In this document: one piece after another, positions 15,737 to 24,353 of the stretch
Layout of the letters: each line of letters opens with the position of its first letter
Position numbering within the stretch: position 1 is the stretch's first letter
Origin: Bryobacteraceae bacterium
GTDB taxonomy: Bacteria; Acidobacteriota; Terriglobia; Bryobacterales; Bryobacteraceae
Assembly: GCA_023384675.1 (NCBI GenBank)
Contig: JAHDVK010000006.1
Coordinates: 1-64,000 of the forward strand
DNA: 64,000 nucleotides
Direction: 5' to 3'
Notes under the pieces: model-generated
What the model saw: only the letters and a program-made list of their open reading frames with translations
Told to the model about the DNA's origin: nothing
The model's database searches: none
Position numbers and translations under genes: made by a program

Positions 15737-18163
15737 ATGCGCTGCTTGCACTGCGGGAAAAAATTGTCGCTGCTGCGGAAGCTCTCCGGTGGAGAGTTTT
15801 GCAGTGACGCTCATCGCGCTGCCTTTCACCGGCAGCAGGAAGAGATCGCGCTCAGCCGCCTGCAAGAGTCGGGTACGCGATTAACGGCGCACTCTCCGCC
15901 CGCGAAGCCGAAGTCGCGCAAGGCCGCGGCAGCTGCCGACGCGCCGCCTGAGGCCGGCCCGCTGGCGGAGGCGCTCCGGATGGCCAAGCGCCGGAAACGG
16001 CTCTTCGCTCTGCTCGACCCGCTGACCTGTCCGCCGGGCCCTGGGGTACCGCTCAGCTGCCTGACACTTCCATCGAACCGTTTCCGGCGCATCGAATTGG
16101 CTTTCCAGCAGAACGCCGCAGGACAATTGGCGCCTCGTCCGCTATTTCCCGGCGGAATGGCCGCAGCAGCCGAACAGGGTTTGGAGACGCCGGTTCATGG
16201 CCTTCTTTTGGCCGCCGGGGATCCCGGCGCACCGGCGCTGCGGTTCGAGCCGGCGGCGGCTCCCGCCCTTCCCGTATTGCTGCCGGAGGCGCCCCTGCAG
16301 CCGATGCTCTCGCCGACCGCGTTACGGTGGACCACCGCCACCCCTGTCGCTGCCGGCGCGGCCGCGGCCTGCCCTGCGCTGCGGACGGCCCCCAGCGTCC
16401 TGGAACCAGTCCATGGGCGAGAGATTCTGCCCGCCGCGGCGGCGCCGGATGCGCCACCGATGTTCGACCGGCTTGCCCGCCTGCGCACTCCCGCCGCCCT
16501 GGCCCCGCAAGCTCCCGCACTGCTGAAGCCCGGGCATCAGCCGGAGTGGATTTCCGGCGTTCAGCCGGCCATTGCGTTTACGGCGCCAGTCCCGGGAGAT
16601 TTGGGTCTTGCGAAGCCATCCCCGGCGCTCTGTCTGCCTCAGGTGCAGTCCTTCATGCCTGCGCCGGCGCTCCTGCCCCCGGCATGGAACGTTCCGGCGG
16701 AGTTGCCCGTTTGCGCTTGGCGGCCGCAGCCGCTCACCGAGGCTCCGCAGGCAGGCCTGGTGGTTTCCGTCTCGGGGCTGCCGGCCCCCGGTCCGCTGCT
16801 GAAAGTTCTGGAAATCGCCGCGGCGCCAGCATTTGCACCGGTCCTCCAGCCGCCCGCGATGGCGGCCGCGCGCGAGGAGATGGTGGTTCGGGCCGGGGAT
16901 CTGGCGCAGCTTGCCTTGCCGGCTACCGGGGTGAGCCTGACTGCGCGGGTTCATGCGGCGCCGGTGACCTATCTCGCAGCCGAGCGGGCTCCCTTCCGCC
17001 CCGCGGCCTGCGCCGCCGTGGAGCAGGTGCGTTTCGACTCGGTCGCTTGCGAAGTCCCGCCTGCAGTTGCAGTGCGGATCGTCGAGGAGGACCCCGCTGC
17101 ACCCGCGCTGCACAACAGGATGCTGCCCGTCCATGCGCCGCGCCCGCTGCAGGGCCGGCCGGTTTGGACACCCGAGGCCGACCGGCAAAGGCTGCCCCTC
17201 TGGAGCGGCGCCTTCGAGGCCGAACCGCAGATCTGCCATTCGGGCCTGTGTCTCGATCAAGCCGACGGTTCCGGCCCAACCAGGCTGCCTGAGCCGAAAA
17301 AGCCGCGCTTCCAATTGCCCAGCTTCCGCCTGCCGCGGCTTCCGCGCTTGGGCGGCGCATGGCGGCATGCGCCGGCCGATTTGAAATGGGTGAGTCTGGC
17401 GATTCCCGCAGTTCTTGTGCTGGTGATCTACAGCTTGATGCCCTCTCCGCCGATGAAACCAGCAGGAGTAACGGTAACGGAGACAGCCGGAGAAACAGCC
17501 AGTGCCGCCCCCTCGGCGCTGGCCGAACGGTTTTCGACGATGCAAAAGGTGATCATGGAACGCGCGGCAATCAGGCTGATCGACGACTTCCGCAGCGGGC
17601 TCGGCGCCTGGAGCGGACCCGATGGCTGGTCGAAGACCTGGCAGTACAATGCCGCCAACTTCGTGTCGCCCGGCCGGCTGGCGATCTATTCGCCCACCGC
17701 TCGCATGCAGGACTATGAGTTTTCGTTCCTGGCCCAGATTGATCGCCGCAGTCTGAATTGGGTTGTCCGGGCGGCGGATGAGAAAAATCATCATGTCATC
17801 CGCATCGTGATCACTCAGCCCGGGCCCTTGCCCAAAGCGATGATCGTGCGCTACCCGGTGATCAACGGACGTCAGGGTCCTGCAACCACACTGCCTCTGC
17901 CGCTCACGATCCGGACCGACACGCTCTACAAGGTCCGCATGGAGGTGAAGGGCGACCGCTTCATCACCTATGTGCAAGACCAGGTTGTGGATTCGTTTAC
18001 CGACGACCGGCTGCCCCAGGGCGGGGTTGGTTTCTTCAGCCCACAGGGCGACCGCGCCCTGCTACGGTGGGTTTCGGTCATGCATCAGTATGATTACCTC
18101 GGACGCCTATGCGCCGTGCTAGCCCCATACACCGCCCGGGCGGAGGGGAGGAGGATGGAATGA
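15737..18163 (+). CDS. finger / Pro-Ala-rich / single-TM protein with C-terminal beta-sandwich-like domain
   Basis: An 808-residue protein of no family I can name. The N-terminus has Cys3-x2-Cys6 and Cys22-x3-His26 (GEFCSDAH), a treble-clef-like zinc site. Residues ~50-530 are low-complexity, rich in Pro and Ala. A hydrophobic segment (VSLAIPAVLVLVIYSLM) at about 551-571 is the only membrane span. Residues ~611-795 (LIDDFRSGLGAWSG..., GVGFFSPQGDRALLRWVSV) look like a concanavalin-like or DUF1080-like beta-sandwich, probably outside the membrane. The ATGA overlap couples it to the TPR gene. A shorter paralogue with the same finger starts at 22998. Confidence 0.72.
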   Translation: MRCLHCGKKLSLLRKLSGGEFCSDAHRAAFHRQQEEIALSRLQESGTRLTAHSPPAKPKSRKAAAAADAPPEAGPLAEALRMAKRRKRLFALLDPLTCPPGPGVPLSCLTLPSNRFRRIELAFQQNAAGQLAPRPLFPGGMAAAAEQGLETPVHGLLLAAGDPGAPALRFEPAAAPALPVLLPEAPLQPMLSPTALRWTTATPVAAGAAAACPALRTAPSVLEPVHGREILPAAAAPDAPPMFDRLARLRTPAALAPQAPALLKPGHQPEWISGVQPAIAFTAPVPGDLGLAKPSPALCLPQVQSFMPAPALLPPAWNVPAELPVCAWRPQPLTEAPQAGLVVSVSGLPAPGPLLKVLEIAAAPAFAPVLQPPAMAAAREEMVVRAGDLAQLALPATGVSLTARVHAAPVTYLAAERAPFRPAACAAVEQVRFDSVACEVPPAVAVRIVEEDPAAPALHNRMLPVHAPRPLQGRPVWTPEADRQRLPLWSGAFEAEPQICHSGLCLDQADGSGPTRLPEPKKPRFQLPSFRLPRLPRLGGAWRHAPADLKWVSLAIPAVLVLVIYSLMPSPPMKPAGVTVTETAGETASAAPSALAERFSTMQKVIMERAAIRLIDDFRSGLGAWSGPDGWSKTWQYNAANFVSPGRLAIYSPTARMQDYEFSFLAQIDRRSLNWVVRAADEKNHHVIRIVITQPGPLPKAMIVRYPVINGRQGPATTLPLPLTIRTDTLYKVRMEVKGDRFITYVQDQVVDSFTDDRLPQGGVGFFSPQGDRALLRWVSVMHQYDYLGRLCAVLAPYTARAEGRRME

Positions 18164-19776
18164 ACAATGCTCAGAAAAAAAAGGTGATGGAAGCCGGTGA
18201 GGCCGGCTTGGCCAACGGACAGGGCGGCTCCGCGCTGGCGCGGGCGGTGACTCTCCATCTGGATGGGAAAAGCCGCGAAGCGCTGCACGAACTCGAGCAC
18301 GCCATTGAACAGGGCGACTCGCCGCGCGAGGTCTACTCGGCCCGCGGTCATATCCAGTTCGAACTCGAACTCTACGAGGAGTCGGTAAAAAGCTACGAAG
18401 CTCTACTGGAACTCGAGCCCACCTCGACCTCCTGCTACTTCAATCTGGCCGTCTGCCAGGAGAAGCTCGGCCGCTGGTCCGAGGCGGCGGCGAACTTCCA
18501 GAGGGTCGTCACCAGCGATCCGGCGCGGCTGGATGCCCGCCTTGGCCTCGGGATCTGCCTGCTGCACCTGAAGCAGCCCGAGAAGGCCCTGGAGTGCTTC
18601 GAGCCGTGCATCGGCAACACGCCCAATCAGGAAACGCCGCTGTTCGGCAAAGCCGTCGCCCTGGAGTTGCTGGGTCAGGAAGACGAGGCACTCAAGCTTT
18701 ACGAGGAAATCCTCGTCAAGAACCCCACGGCCGAAGAACCGATGGCGAATGTCGTCCATATCGGCATGCGCAAGGGCAATGCCGACATGGTCCGCGATTG
18801 GGCCGAGAAGCTGCTCGCCCTCCGCCCCTTCTCCCAGGCCGCGCTGGAAGGCCTCGCCTGGTGCGCCTTTGCGGGCGAAAACTACGAAGCCGCCGCCAAG
18901 TACTGCGCCAAACTCGTTGAACTCACCCCCGAGCACTTCGAGCGCTGGTATAACCTCGGCGTCGCCTACCAGAAGATCGAGCGGCTGGAACAGGCCGAGA
19001 AATCCTACACTGAGGCCAGCCAACTCAAGCCGGACCACGCGCAGACCTGGGCTAATCTTGGCGTCGTGCGGCAGGGACTGAACAACGCCAAGGGCGCGCG
19101 GGAAGCCTACGAGAACGCGCTCCGGCTCAAGGCCGCCACCCCCGAAGTCCTCTCGAACCTGGCCGCGCTCATGGAAGAACAAGGCCAGACCGAGGAAGCC
19201 GAGGAGATGTACGCCAAGCTCCTCCAGGGCAACGCCGAATGGGACGACGCCTGGTTCCGCCTCGGTTACCTGCGCCTCACCCGCGGCGACGCGCCCGGCG
19301 CCATCGAAGCCTTCGAATCCTGCCTCAGCCGCAAGAGCGACTGGCTGGAAGCGCGCGTCAATCTCGGCCTGGCCTACCGGCAGACCGGGGAAAAGGAAAA
19401 GGCCGCTGCCAACTTCGATGCCGCTCTCGGCATCAATCCCGACAGCGTGGAAGCGCTGCGGGGCCTGGCCTCGCTGTCGATCGAGCAGCAGGATCATCAG
19501 CGCGCGCTGGAGCTGCAAGGGAAGCTGATCGACCTAGGCGAACGCTCCCCCGAGCTGTTCTATAACACCGGTCTCTTGCTTCAGAAGAAGGGCCAGGTGG
19601 ACGACGCCGTCTCCCTTTACCGCGAGGCGCTCGGCCTGCGCCCCAACTTCCCCGAGGCGCTTCTCAATCTCGGCCACGCTCTCAAGACCCAGGGCCGGGC
19701 CGACGAAGCCCGCACCTGCTGGCGGCAGGCTCTCGAGATGAAGCCCGAGTTGGCGCAAGGGTATTTCGGCGACTGA
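18160..19776 (+). CDS. tetratricopeptide repeat protein (module copy 1)
   Basis: A 538-residue protein made almost wholly of about a dozen TPR units, for example YFNLAVCQEKLGRWSEAAANF, WYNLGVAYQKIERLEQAEKSY and LLNLGHALKTQGRADEARTCW. It has no signal peptide, so it is a cytoplasmic scaffold. The start is ATG 18160, overlapping the upstream stop by 4 nt; an earlier in-frame ATG at 18109 lies inside the upstream gene. The C-terminus ends LAQGYFGD, matching the LAPGYF end of the second TPR protein (24354-25709), so the two are probably paralogues. A terminator hairpin follows. Confidence 0.9.
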   Translation: MNNAQKKKVMEAGEAGLANGQGGSALARAVTLHLDGKSREALHELEHAIEQGDSPREVYSARGHIQFELELYEESVKSYEALLELEPTSTSCYFNLAVCQEKLGRWSEAAANFQRVVTSDPARLDARLGLGICLLHLKQPEKALECFEPCIGNTPNQETPLFGKAVALELLGQEDEALKLYEEILVKNPTAEEPMANVVHIGMRKGNADMVRDWAEKLLALRPFSQAALEGLAWCAFAGENYEAAAKYCAKLVELTPEHFERWYNLGVAYQKIERLEQAEKSYTEASQLKPDHAQTWANLGVVRQGLNNAKGAREAYENALRLKAATPEVLSNLAALMEEQGQTEEAEEMYAKLLQGNAEWDDAWFRLGYLRLTRGDAPGAIEAFESCLSRKSDWLEARVNLGLAYRQTGEKEKAAANFDAALGINPDSVEALRGLASLSIEQQDHQRALELQGKLIDLGERSPELFYNTGLLLQKKGQVDDAVSLYREALGLRPNFPEALLNLGHALKTQGRADEARTCWRQALEMKPELAQGYFGD

Positions 19777-19812
19777 TCCGGTTTGCCTCCTGAATTGGGG
19801 AACCTCCGCATG

Positions 19813-19847
19813 GGTAGCAGGGATTGACTCTGCTACCCTCTTTGTTT
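19813..19847 (+). terminator. hairpin terminator after TPR gene
   Basis: GGTAGCAG (19813-19820) pairs with CTGCTACC (19830-19837) around a 9-nt loop, followed by a T-rich tail ending just before the ATG at 19849. It lies so close to the next start that it could also affect translation of that gene. Confidence 0.65.
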
Positions 19848-19848
19848 C

Positions 19849-20541
19849 ATGGCCCTCATCTACTTCTTCCGCCACGGCCAAGCCGGCACGCGTGACGACT
19901 ACGACCGCCTGTCCCCGCTCGGCGAGCGGCAGGCCCGCGAATTGGGCGGCTGGATCGCGCGTCAAAACCTGAGGTTCGATTCCGTCATCGCCGGAGGCCT
20001 TCGCCGTCAGCGGGAAACCGCCGCACTCGCCTTGAACGCCGCCTTCGAGATCGACGCCGGATGGAGCGAATTCGACCTCGACGCCGTGTACCAGCAGATC
20101 GCGCCGCAGTTGGCCGCCGAAGACCCGGGCTTCCGCCGGCACTGGGAAGAGCTCCAGAGCACCATCGCCTCCGGCGACGACGGCATTCACCGCCGCTGGA
20201 CCCCGCCCGACGCCGCTGTCGTCGAAGCCTGGATTCGCGGCCGGTTTCCGATCGCGGCCGAGACCTGGAGCGAGTTCAACAGGCGAGTCCGCGAGGCCGG
20301 ACAGCGCTTCACCGCACTTCCCGAAGACGCCCGCATCGCCATCTTTACCTCCGCGACGCCGATCTCGATCTGGATCAGCGAGGTGCTTGGCGGACTTCCG
20401 CCAGAGCGTGTCCTGCGCTTTGCCGGGGCCAGCCTGAACACTGGCATCACCATCCTGAGCGCGCGCGCCGGCCGCCTGGATCTGTTCATGTTCAATGCCG
20501 TCCCCCATCTCGGCGACCCGGGCCTGCACACCTTCCGCTAA
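19849..20541 (+). CDS. histidine phosphatase family protein (SixA/phosphoglycerate mutase-like)
   Basis: A 230-residue cytosolic phosphohydrolase. The phosphohistidine motif RHGQAG starts at Arg8-His9-Gly10; DRLSPLGERQARELGGWI and SVIAGGLRRQRETAAL supply the second Arg. The expected late His may lie in VPHLGDPGLH near the C-terminus. Length is nearer the broad-specificity phosphatases than SixA (about 160). Substrate is unknown. Confidence 0.85.
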   Translation: MALIYFFRHGQAGTRDDYDRLSPLGERQARELGGWIARQNLRFDSVIAGGLRRQRETAALALNAAFEIDAGWSEFDLDAVYQQIAPQLAAEDPGFRRHWEELQSTIASGDDGIHRRWTPPDAAVVEAWIRGRFPIAAETWSEFNRRVREAGQRFTALPEDARIAIFTSATPISIWISEVLGGLPPERVLRFAGASLNTGITILSARAGRLDLFMFNAVPHLGDPGLHTFR

Positions 20542-20608
20542 GGCCGCCGCCGCCTGCGATACACTAGCGGCAACCTGCTCGAATCCAAACGCCGCAAGGA
20601 GACCGCCG

Positions 20609-21880
20609 ATGTCCCTCACCCGCCGTCAGATGCTTGCCGCCGCCGGCGCCGTGCCGCTCATCCGTGGCCAGGGCCGCCGCTACAAAACCGCCCTGATCGG
20701 CTCCGGCTGGTGGGGCATGAATATTCTCATGACCGCGGTGGAAGCCGGCGAATCCGAAGTCGTGGCCCTGTGCGACGTGGACCGCGGCCAACTCGATGCC
20801 GCCCTCGGCAAGCTCGCGCCCCTCACCCGCGACCAGCCGCGCCGCTACGAGGACTACCGCGAACTGCTGGCCAAGGAGAAGCCCGAAATCGTCATTGTCG
20901 GAACACCCGACCACTGGCACGCGCTGCCGATGATCGCCTCCGTGCGCGCGGGCGCGCACGTCTATGTCGAGAAGCCGATCGGCCACACCATTCTCGAAGG
21001 GCGGGCCATGGTGAACGCCGCGCGCGCCGCGGACCGGGTTGTCCAGGTCGGCACCCATCGGCGCGTTTCGCCGCATAACATGAGCGCCCGCGAATTCATC
21101 CGCTCCGGCAAGCTGGGCAAGATCGGTATGGTCCGCTGCTTCGTCCACTCCGGCGGCGGCGCCGGCAAGAAAACGCCCGATTCCGAACCGCCACCCGGCC
21201 TGAACTGGGACCTTTGGCTCGGACCGGCGCCCAAGCGCCCGTTCAACAAGTCGATCCACCCGCGCGGGTTCCGGCAGCATCTCGATTTCGCCAACGGCAC
21301 CATCGCCGATTGGGGCATTCACTGGTTCGACCAGGTGCTCTGGATCATGGAAGAGAAGCACCCCAAACGCGTCTATTCCACCGCCGCGCGCCGCATTCTG
21401 GACGACTCGACCGACGCCCCCGACACCCAGATCGCCAACTATGACTTCGACCGGTTCACCATGACCTGGGAGCACCGCCGCTACGCCGGAAACAACGCCG
21501 AATCCACCGGTATCGGCTGCTACTTCTATGGGGAGCAGGGTACCCTGCACCTCGGCTGGCGCGACGGCTGGACCTTCTACCCCGTCAACCGCAAGCTCCC
21601 CACGATCCACGAAGAACCGAAGCTGAATGCCCCCGACGACCAGAACATCCGCGAGCTCTGGGCCGATTTCCTGGACGCCATCAGGAACAAACGCCGTCCG
21701 GTGTGCGACATCGAACTGGCGCACCATTCCACGAACATCAGCCTGCTGGGCATGGTGAGCGTCCGCGCCGGCCGCAGCCTCGATTGGGACGGGGTGAAGG
21801 AGATCATCACCAACGCCCCCGATGCGAACCGGTTCCTGCGCCGCGATTACCGGGCCCCCTGGCAGTACCCCAAGGCCTGA
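20609..21880 (+). CDS. Gfo/Idh/MocA family oxidoreductase, Tat-exported
   Basis: A 423-residue NAD(P)-dependent sugar oxidoreductase homologue. ATG 20609 follows an AAGGA site and gives a Tat signal (LTRRQMLAAAGA). Rossmann fold motif ALIGSGWWGMNI, PDHWHALP, and the catalytic EKP in VYVEKPIGH are present, followed by the C-terminal beta-domain (DWGIHWFDQVLWIM). It closely parallels the genes at 1-672 and 46971-48227. The next gene starts 1 nt after its stop, suggesting an operon with the epimerase. Confidence 0.92.
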   Translation: MSLTRRQMLAAAGAVPLIRGQGRRYKTALIGSGWWGMNILMTAVEAGESEVVALCDVDRGQLDAALGKLAPLTRDQPRRYEDYRELLAKEKPEIVIVGTPDHWHALPMIASVRAGAHVYVEKPIGHTILEGRAMVNAARAADRVVQVGTHRRVSPHNMSAREFIRSGKLGKIGMVRCFVHSGGGAGKKTPDSEPPPGLNWDLWLGPAPKRPFNKSIHPRGFRQHLDFANGTIADWGIHWFDQVLWIMEEKHPKRVYSTAARRILDDSTDAPDTQIANYDFDRFTMTWEHRRYAGNNAESTGIGCYFYGEQGTLHLGWRDGWTFYPVNRKLPTIHEEPKLNAPDDQNIRELWADFLDAIRNKRRPVCDIELAHHSTNISLLGMVSVRAGRSLDWDGVKEIITNAPDANRFLRRDYRAPWQYPKA

Positions 21881-21881
21881 C

Positions 21882-22742
21882 GTGTTCGCCATTCTCGGCT
21901 GCGGCTACACCGGCATCCGGGTCGCGCGGCGGCTGTTGGCGCGCGGCGAGGAGGTGCTGGCGGCCTCCCGGCGTCCCGAGCTTCTCGATCTGCCCGGCGC
22001 CCGGGTCCTGCGGCTTGAGGTGGACGAACCTTCGACGCTGATGGATTTGCGCAGCGCGCTCGGTCCCGGCGTGCGCGTGCTCCATTCGATCCCCCTGCTG
22101 CGAACGCCGGAAGGATTTCGCGATCCGACGCCGGATCTGCTGGCCTGCCTGCCCGAGTCCACGGCGCGCGTAGTGTATCTTTCCACGACCGGCGTCTATG
22201 GGGCGGCTCAGGCGGTCGATGAACACACGCCGCCCGCGCCACGCACCCCGCGCGAACTCCTGCGCGTTCAGGCGGAGCAACTGGTGCTTTCCGGACCTTG
22301 GTCCTCGATGGTTCTGCGGCCCGCGGCGATCTACGGGCCGGGCCGCGGCATGCACATAGCGATGCGCCGGGGCGAGTTCCGCCTGCTGGGCGAGGGGGAC
22401 AACTACGTCTCCCGCATCCACGTGGAGGATCTGGCGGCGCTTACCGAAGCCGCTCTGCTGAGTGAAATCCGCGGCGCGTGGCCCGTGGCTGACCTCGAAC
22501 CGGCGCGTTCCCGGGATGTGGCGGCCTTCTGCGCCAGCCTGCTCGGTTTGCCCATGCCGCCGCCGGCGCGGCCCGATGAACTCAGCGAAACACGCCGCTC
22601 CAATCGCCGGGTGGACGGCCGGGCGGCCTTTCGCGAACTCGGAATCCGGTATTATTTTCCGTCCTACCGGGAAGGAATTTCTCAGGCCATTACCGGGAAG
22701 GCCGTGGAAAATCGGGGAGATTTTGGCGGGAACTCAGGCTGA
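21882..22742 (+). CDS. NAD(P)-dependent epimerase/dehydratase-like SDR protein
   Basis: A 286-residue extended-SDR protein. The GTG start at 21882 puts the nucleotide motif ILGCGYTGIRVA at residue 3 onwards. Here GxGxxG replaces the classic GxxGxxG, as in YeeZ-like members. VVYLSTTGVYG gives the serine region, but the usual YxxxK is not seen; the matching stretch reads RELLRVQAEQLVL. It may therefore be a binding rather than catalytic SDR, or use other residues. Probably co-transcribed with the upstream oxidoreductase. Confidence 0.8.
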   Translation: MFAILGCGYTGIRVARRLLARGEEVLAASRRPELLDLPGARVLRLEVDEPSTLMDLRSALGPGVRVLHSIPLLRTPEGFRDPTPDLLACLPESTARVVYLSTTGVYGAAQAVDEHTPPAPRTPRELLRVQAEQLVLSGPWSSMVLRPAAIYGPGRGMHIAMRRGEFRLLGEGDNYVSRIHVEDLAALTEAALLSEIRGAWPVADLEPARSRDVAAFCASLLGLPMPPPARPDELSETRRSNRRVDGRAAFRELGIRYYFPSYREGISQAITGKAVENRGDFGGNSG

Positions 22743-22997
22743 ACGTCCAACGGAAATCCGGCAACCCCTCTATAAACCCGCGGCGCAGGCGGGCCGATGC
22801 CGGGCGCCACCGAGGCCCTTTCTCGCGTGGCAATATTTTCCGGCTGGACCTTGGGACTCTACAGTGCTACAGAACTCCGCCGATTTACCCATTGTGGGCT
22901 GAATGCTACATTACACTCATCGAACCCAGTCTCCAGCTCGCGGCGCCCTTTTTCGCGTGGAAACCAGGGATCGGTGGACGGACGAACGGACTAAGAA

Positions 22998-24350
22998 ATG
23001 ACCTGCAGGCACTGCGGTGCGCGCATCGGAATTCTCGAACGCTGGCGCTACGGGGAGTTTTGTTCCCGGGAGCATAAGGACGAATTCGCTCTCGAAAACG
23101 AGAAACTCACCGAGGAGATTCTGCGCGACCTGCGCCGGCCACTCGGACCGGCTGGACCGGTGTCCATCGCCAAGCACGCCGCGGCGCACGCGCCCGAACC
23201 GGAAGCGGCGCCTGAGTTCGAAGAGCCCGATCCGCCAATGGCGGAGGAGGTGCCCCAGGCGGAGCCTTCCGCCCTGCGGGCCGCCCCGCTCGTCAAGGCT
23301 GAAGAGACTCCCAAGGCCAAGCCAGGCTGGAAAGAATTCGCCTCCCTGGCCAATCTCGATCGCCCAGCCGCCGTGGGCGTCATCAAGGCGACCACTCCGG
23401 CTCACCGCCAGCTGTGGGTCGAAGACGCCGAACCTCCCGCCGACGGCCCGTATGCCAGGGTGCGCAGGCGGAGCTTGGGCCTGCCTTTTACGCAGTACCG
23501 GCGCCGGCGTCCCGGCCTGCGGATGCTGGAGCAATTGCTCTCGATCGATCCTCCGGTGGACACGCCACCTCCCGCCGTGGCAACCGAAGCCGAATTCTGG
23601 GGAGGCTGGCCGGCAGAGGCCGAGGCGGGGTGGGACACAGGATGGGACGCGGCGGTGTCCATGGCGCCAGGCATCGGAGTGATTCTTGACGATTATCCGC
23701 TCACCGCGCCCTGGGACCGCTGGGAGCGTTGGCCGGTGGCCGCCCCCGCGCCGCTGCCTGGCGGCTTGCAGGACAGGCGGCATGGTGTTTCTGTCGCCCC
23801 GCAAGGCGGCCCCGGCCATTTCGCGTCTCCACCGGGGCGGCCCGGTTCCAGCGGTGGGCCCGGCAACATGGCGGTTCCTTCGGCCCCAGGCTTTGGAACG
23901 CCCCGTCCGGCCGGCCTGCCCGCGGGCGCCTCGAGCGGATTGCTGTCCGGGGCGGCGCCCGCCGGACCCGGCGTGTTCGCCGCCGGCCCAACTCTGCCCG
24001 GCCTGTCGCTCCCTGGTTTTGCCAGTCCGGCGATCTCGGGCCACCCGGGAATGCTGCGCGGCCGCGGACCGGCTGGAGGTTATTCTGCGGTTTGGCGGGA
24101 GATGGCCCCGCCGATGTTCCTGGCTCAGGCTGATCCGGCCACAGATCTCGGCCCGCTGAACCGGCCGCAGCCGGCCTGTCCCATGCCTGCCGGCTTTGTC
24201 CATTCTCGTCCGCGCGTTTTCCGGCCCCGGACTCAACTGTTGCCGCCGCCCGCGCGGGTGCCCGCCGCGCCTCTGCGGAGGCCGGTTGCCCTGCGTCTGG
24301 CCGATGTCTGGACGCCTTCACCCGCCGAACCAGCCCGTTGGAGGCCCTGA
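22998..24350 (+). CDS. finger / Pro-Gly-rich protein, short paralogue of the 15737 gene
   Basis: A 450-residue protein. The first 30 residues match the 15737 protein in layout: Cys3-x2-Cys6 and Cys22-x3-His26 in GEFCSREH, then an acidic helix. The rest is low-complexity (Pro, Ala, Gly), with many PG and GP steps in 240-370. Unlike the larger copy it has no transmembrane segment and no C-terminal beta-sandwich. It could be a decayed or a cytosolic version. The TPR gene starts 3 nt after its stop, so the finger/TPR gene order is repeated. The 255-bp gap upstream (22743-22997) holds no supported gene. Confidence 0.68.
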   Translation: MTCRHCGARIGILERWRYGEFCSREHKDEFALENEKLTEEILRDLRRPLGPAGPVSIAKHAAAHAPEPEAAPEFEEPDPPMAEEVPQAEPSALRAAPLVKAEETPKAKPGWKEFASLANLDRPAAVGVIKATTPAHRQLWVEDAEPPADGPYARVRRRSLGLPFTQYRRRRPGLRMLEQLLSIDPPVDTPPPAVATEAEFWGGWPAEAEAGWDTGWDAAVSMAPGIGVILDDYPLTAPWDRWERWPVAAPAPLPGGLQDRRHGVSVAPQGGPGHFASPPGRPGSSGGPGNMAVPSAPGFGTPRPAGLPAGASSGLLSGAAPAGPGVFAAGPTLPGLSLPGFASPAISGHPGMLRGRGPAGGYSAVWREMAPPMFLAQADPATDLGPLNRPQPACPMPAGFVHSRPRVFRPRTQLLPPPARVPAAPLRRPVALRLADVWTPSPAEPARWRP

Positions 24351-24353
24351 CCC

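Noticed and set aside
16322-17977. A 551-codon minus-strand frame inside the 15737 gene
   Set aside because: Composition is Arg/Gly/Pro shadow sequence; the plus strand has a start, a finger motif, a transmembrane helix and a coupled downstream gene.
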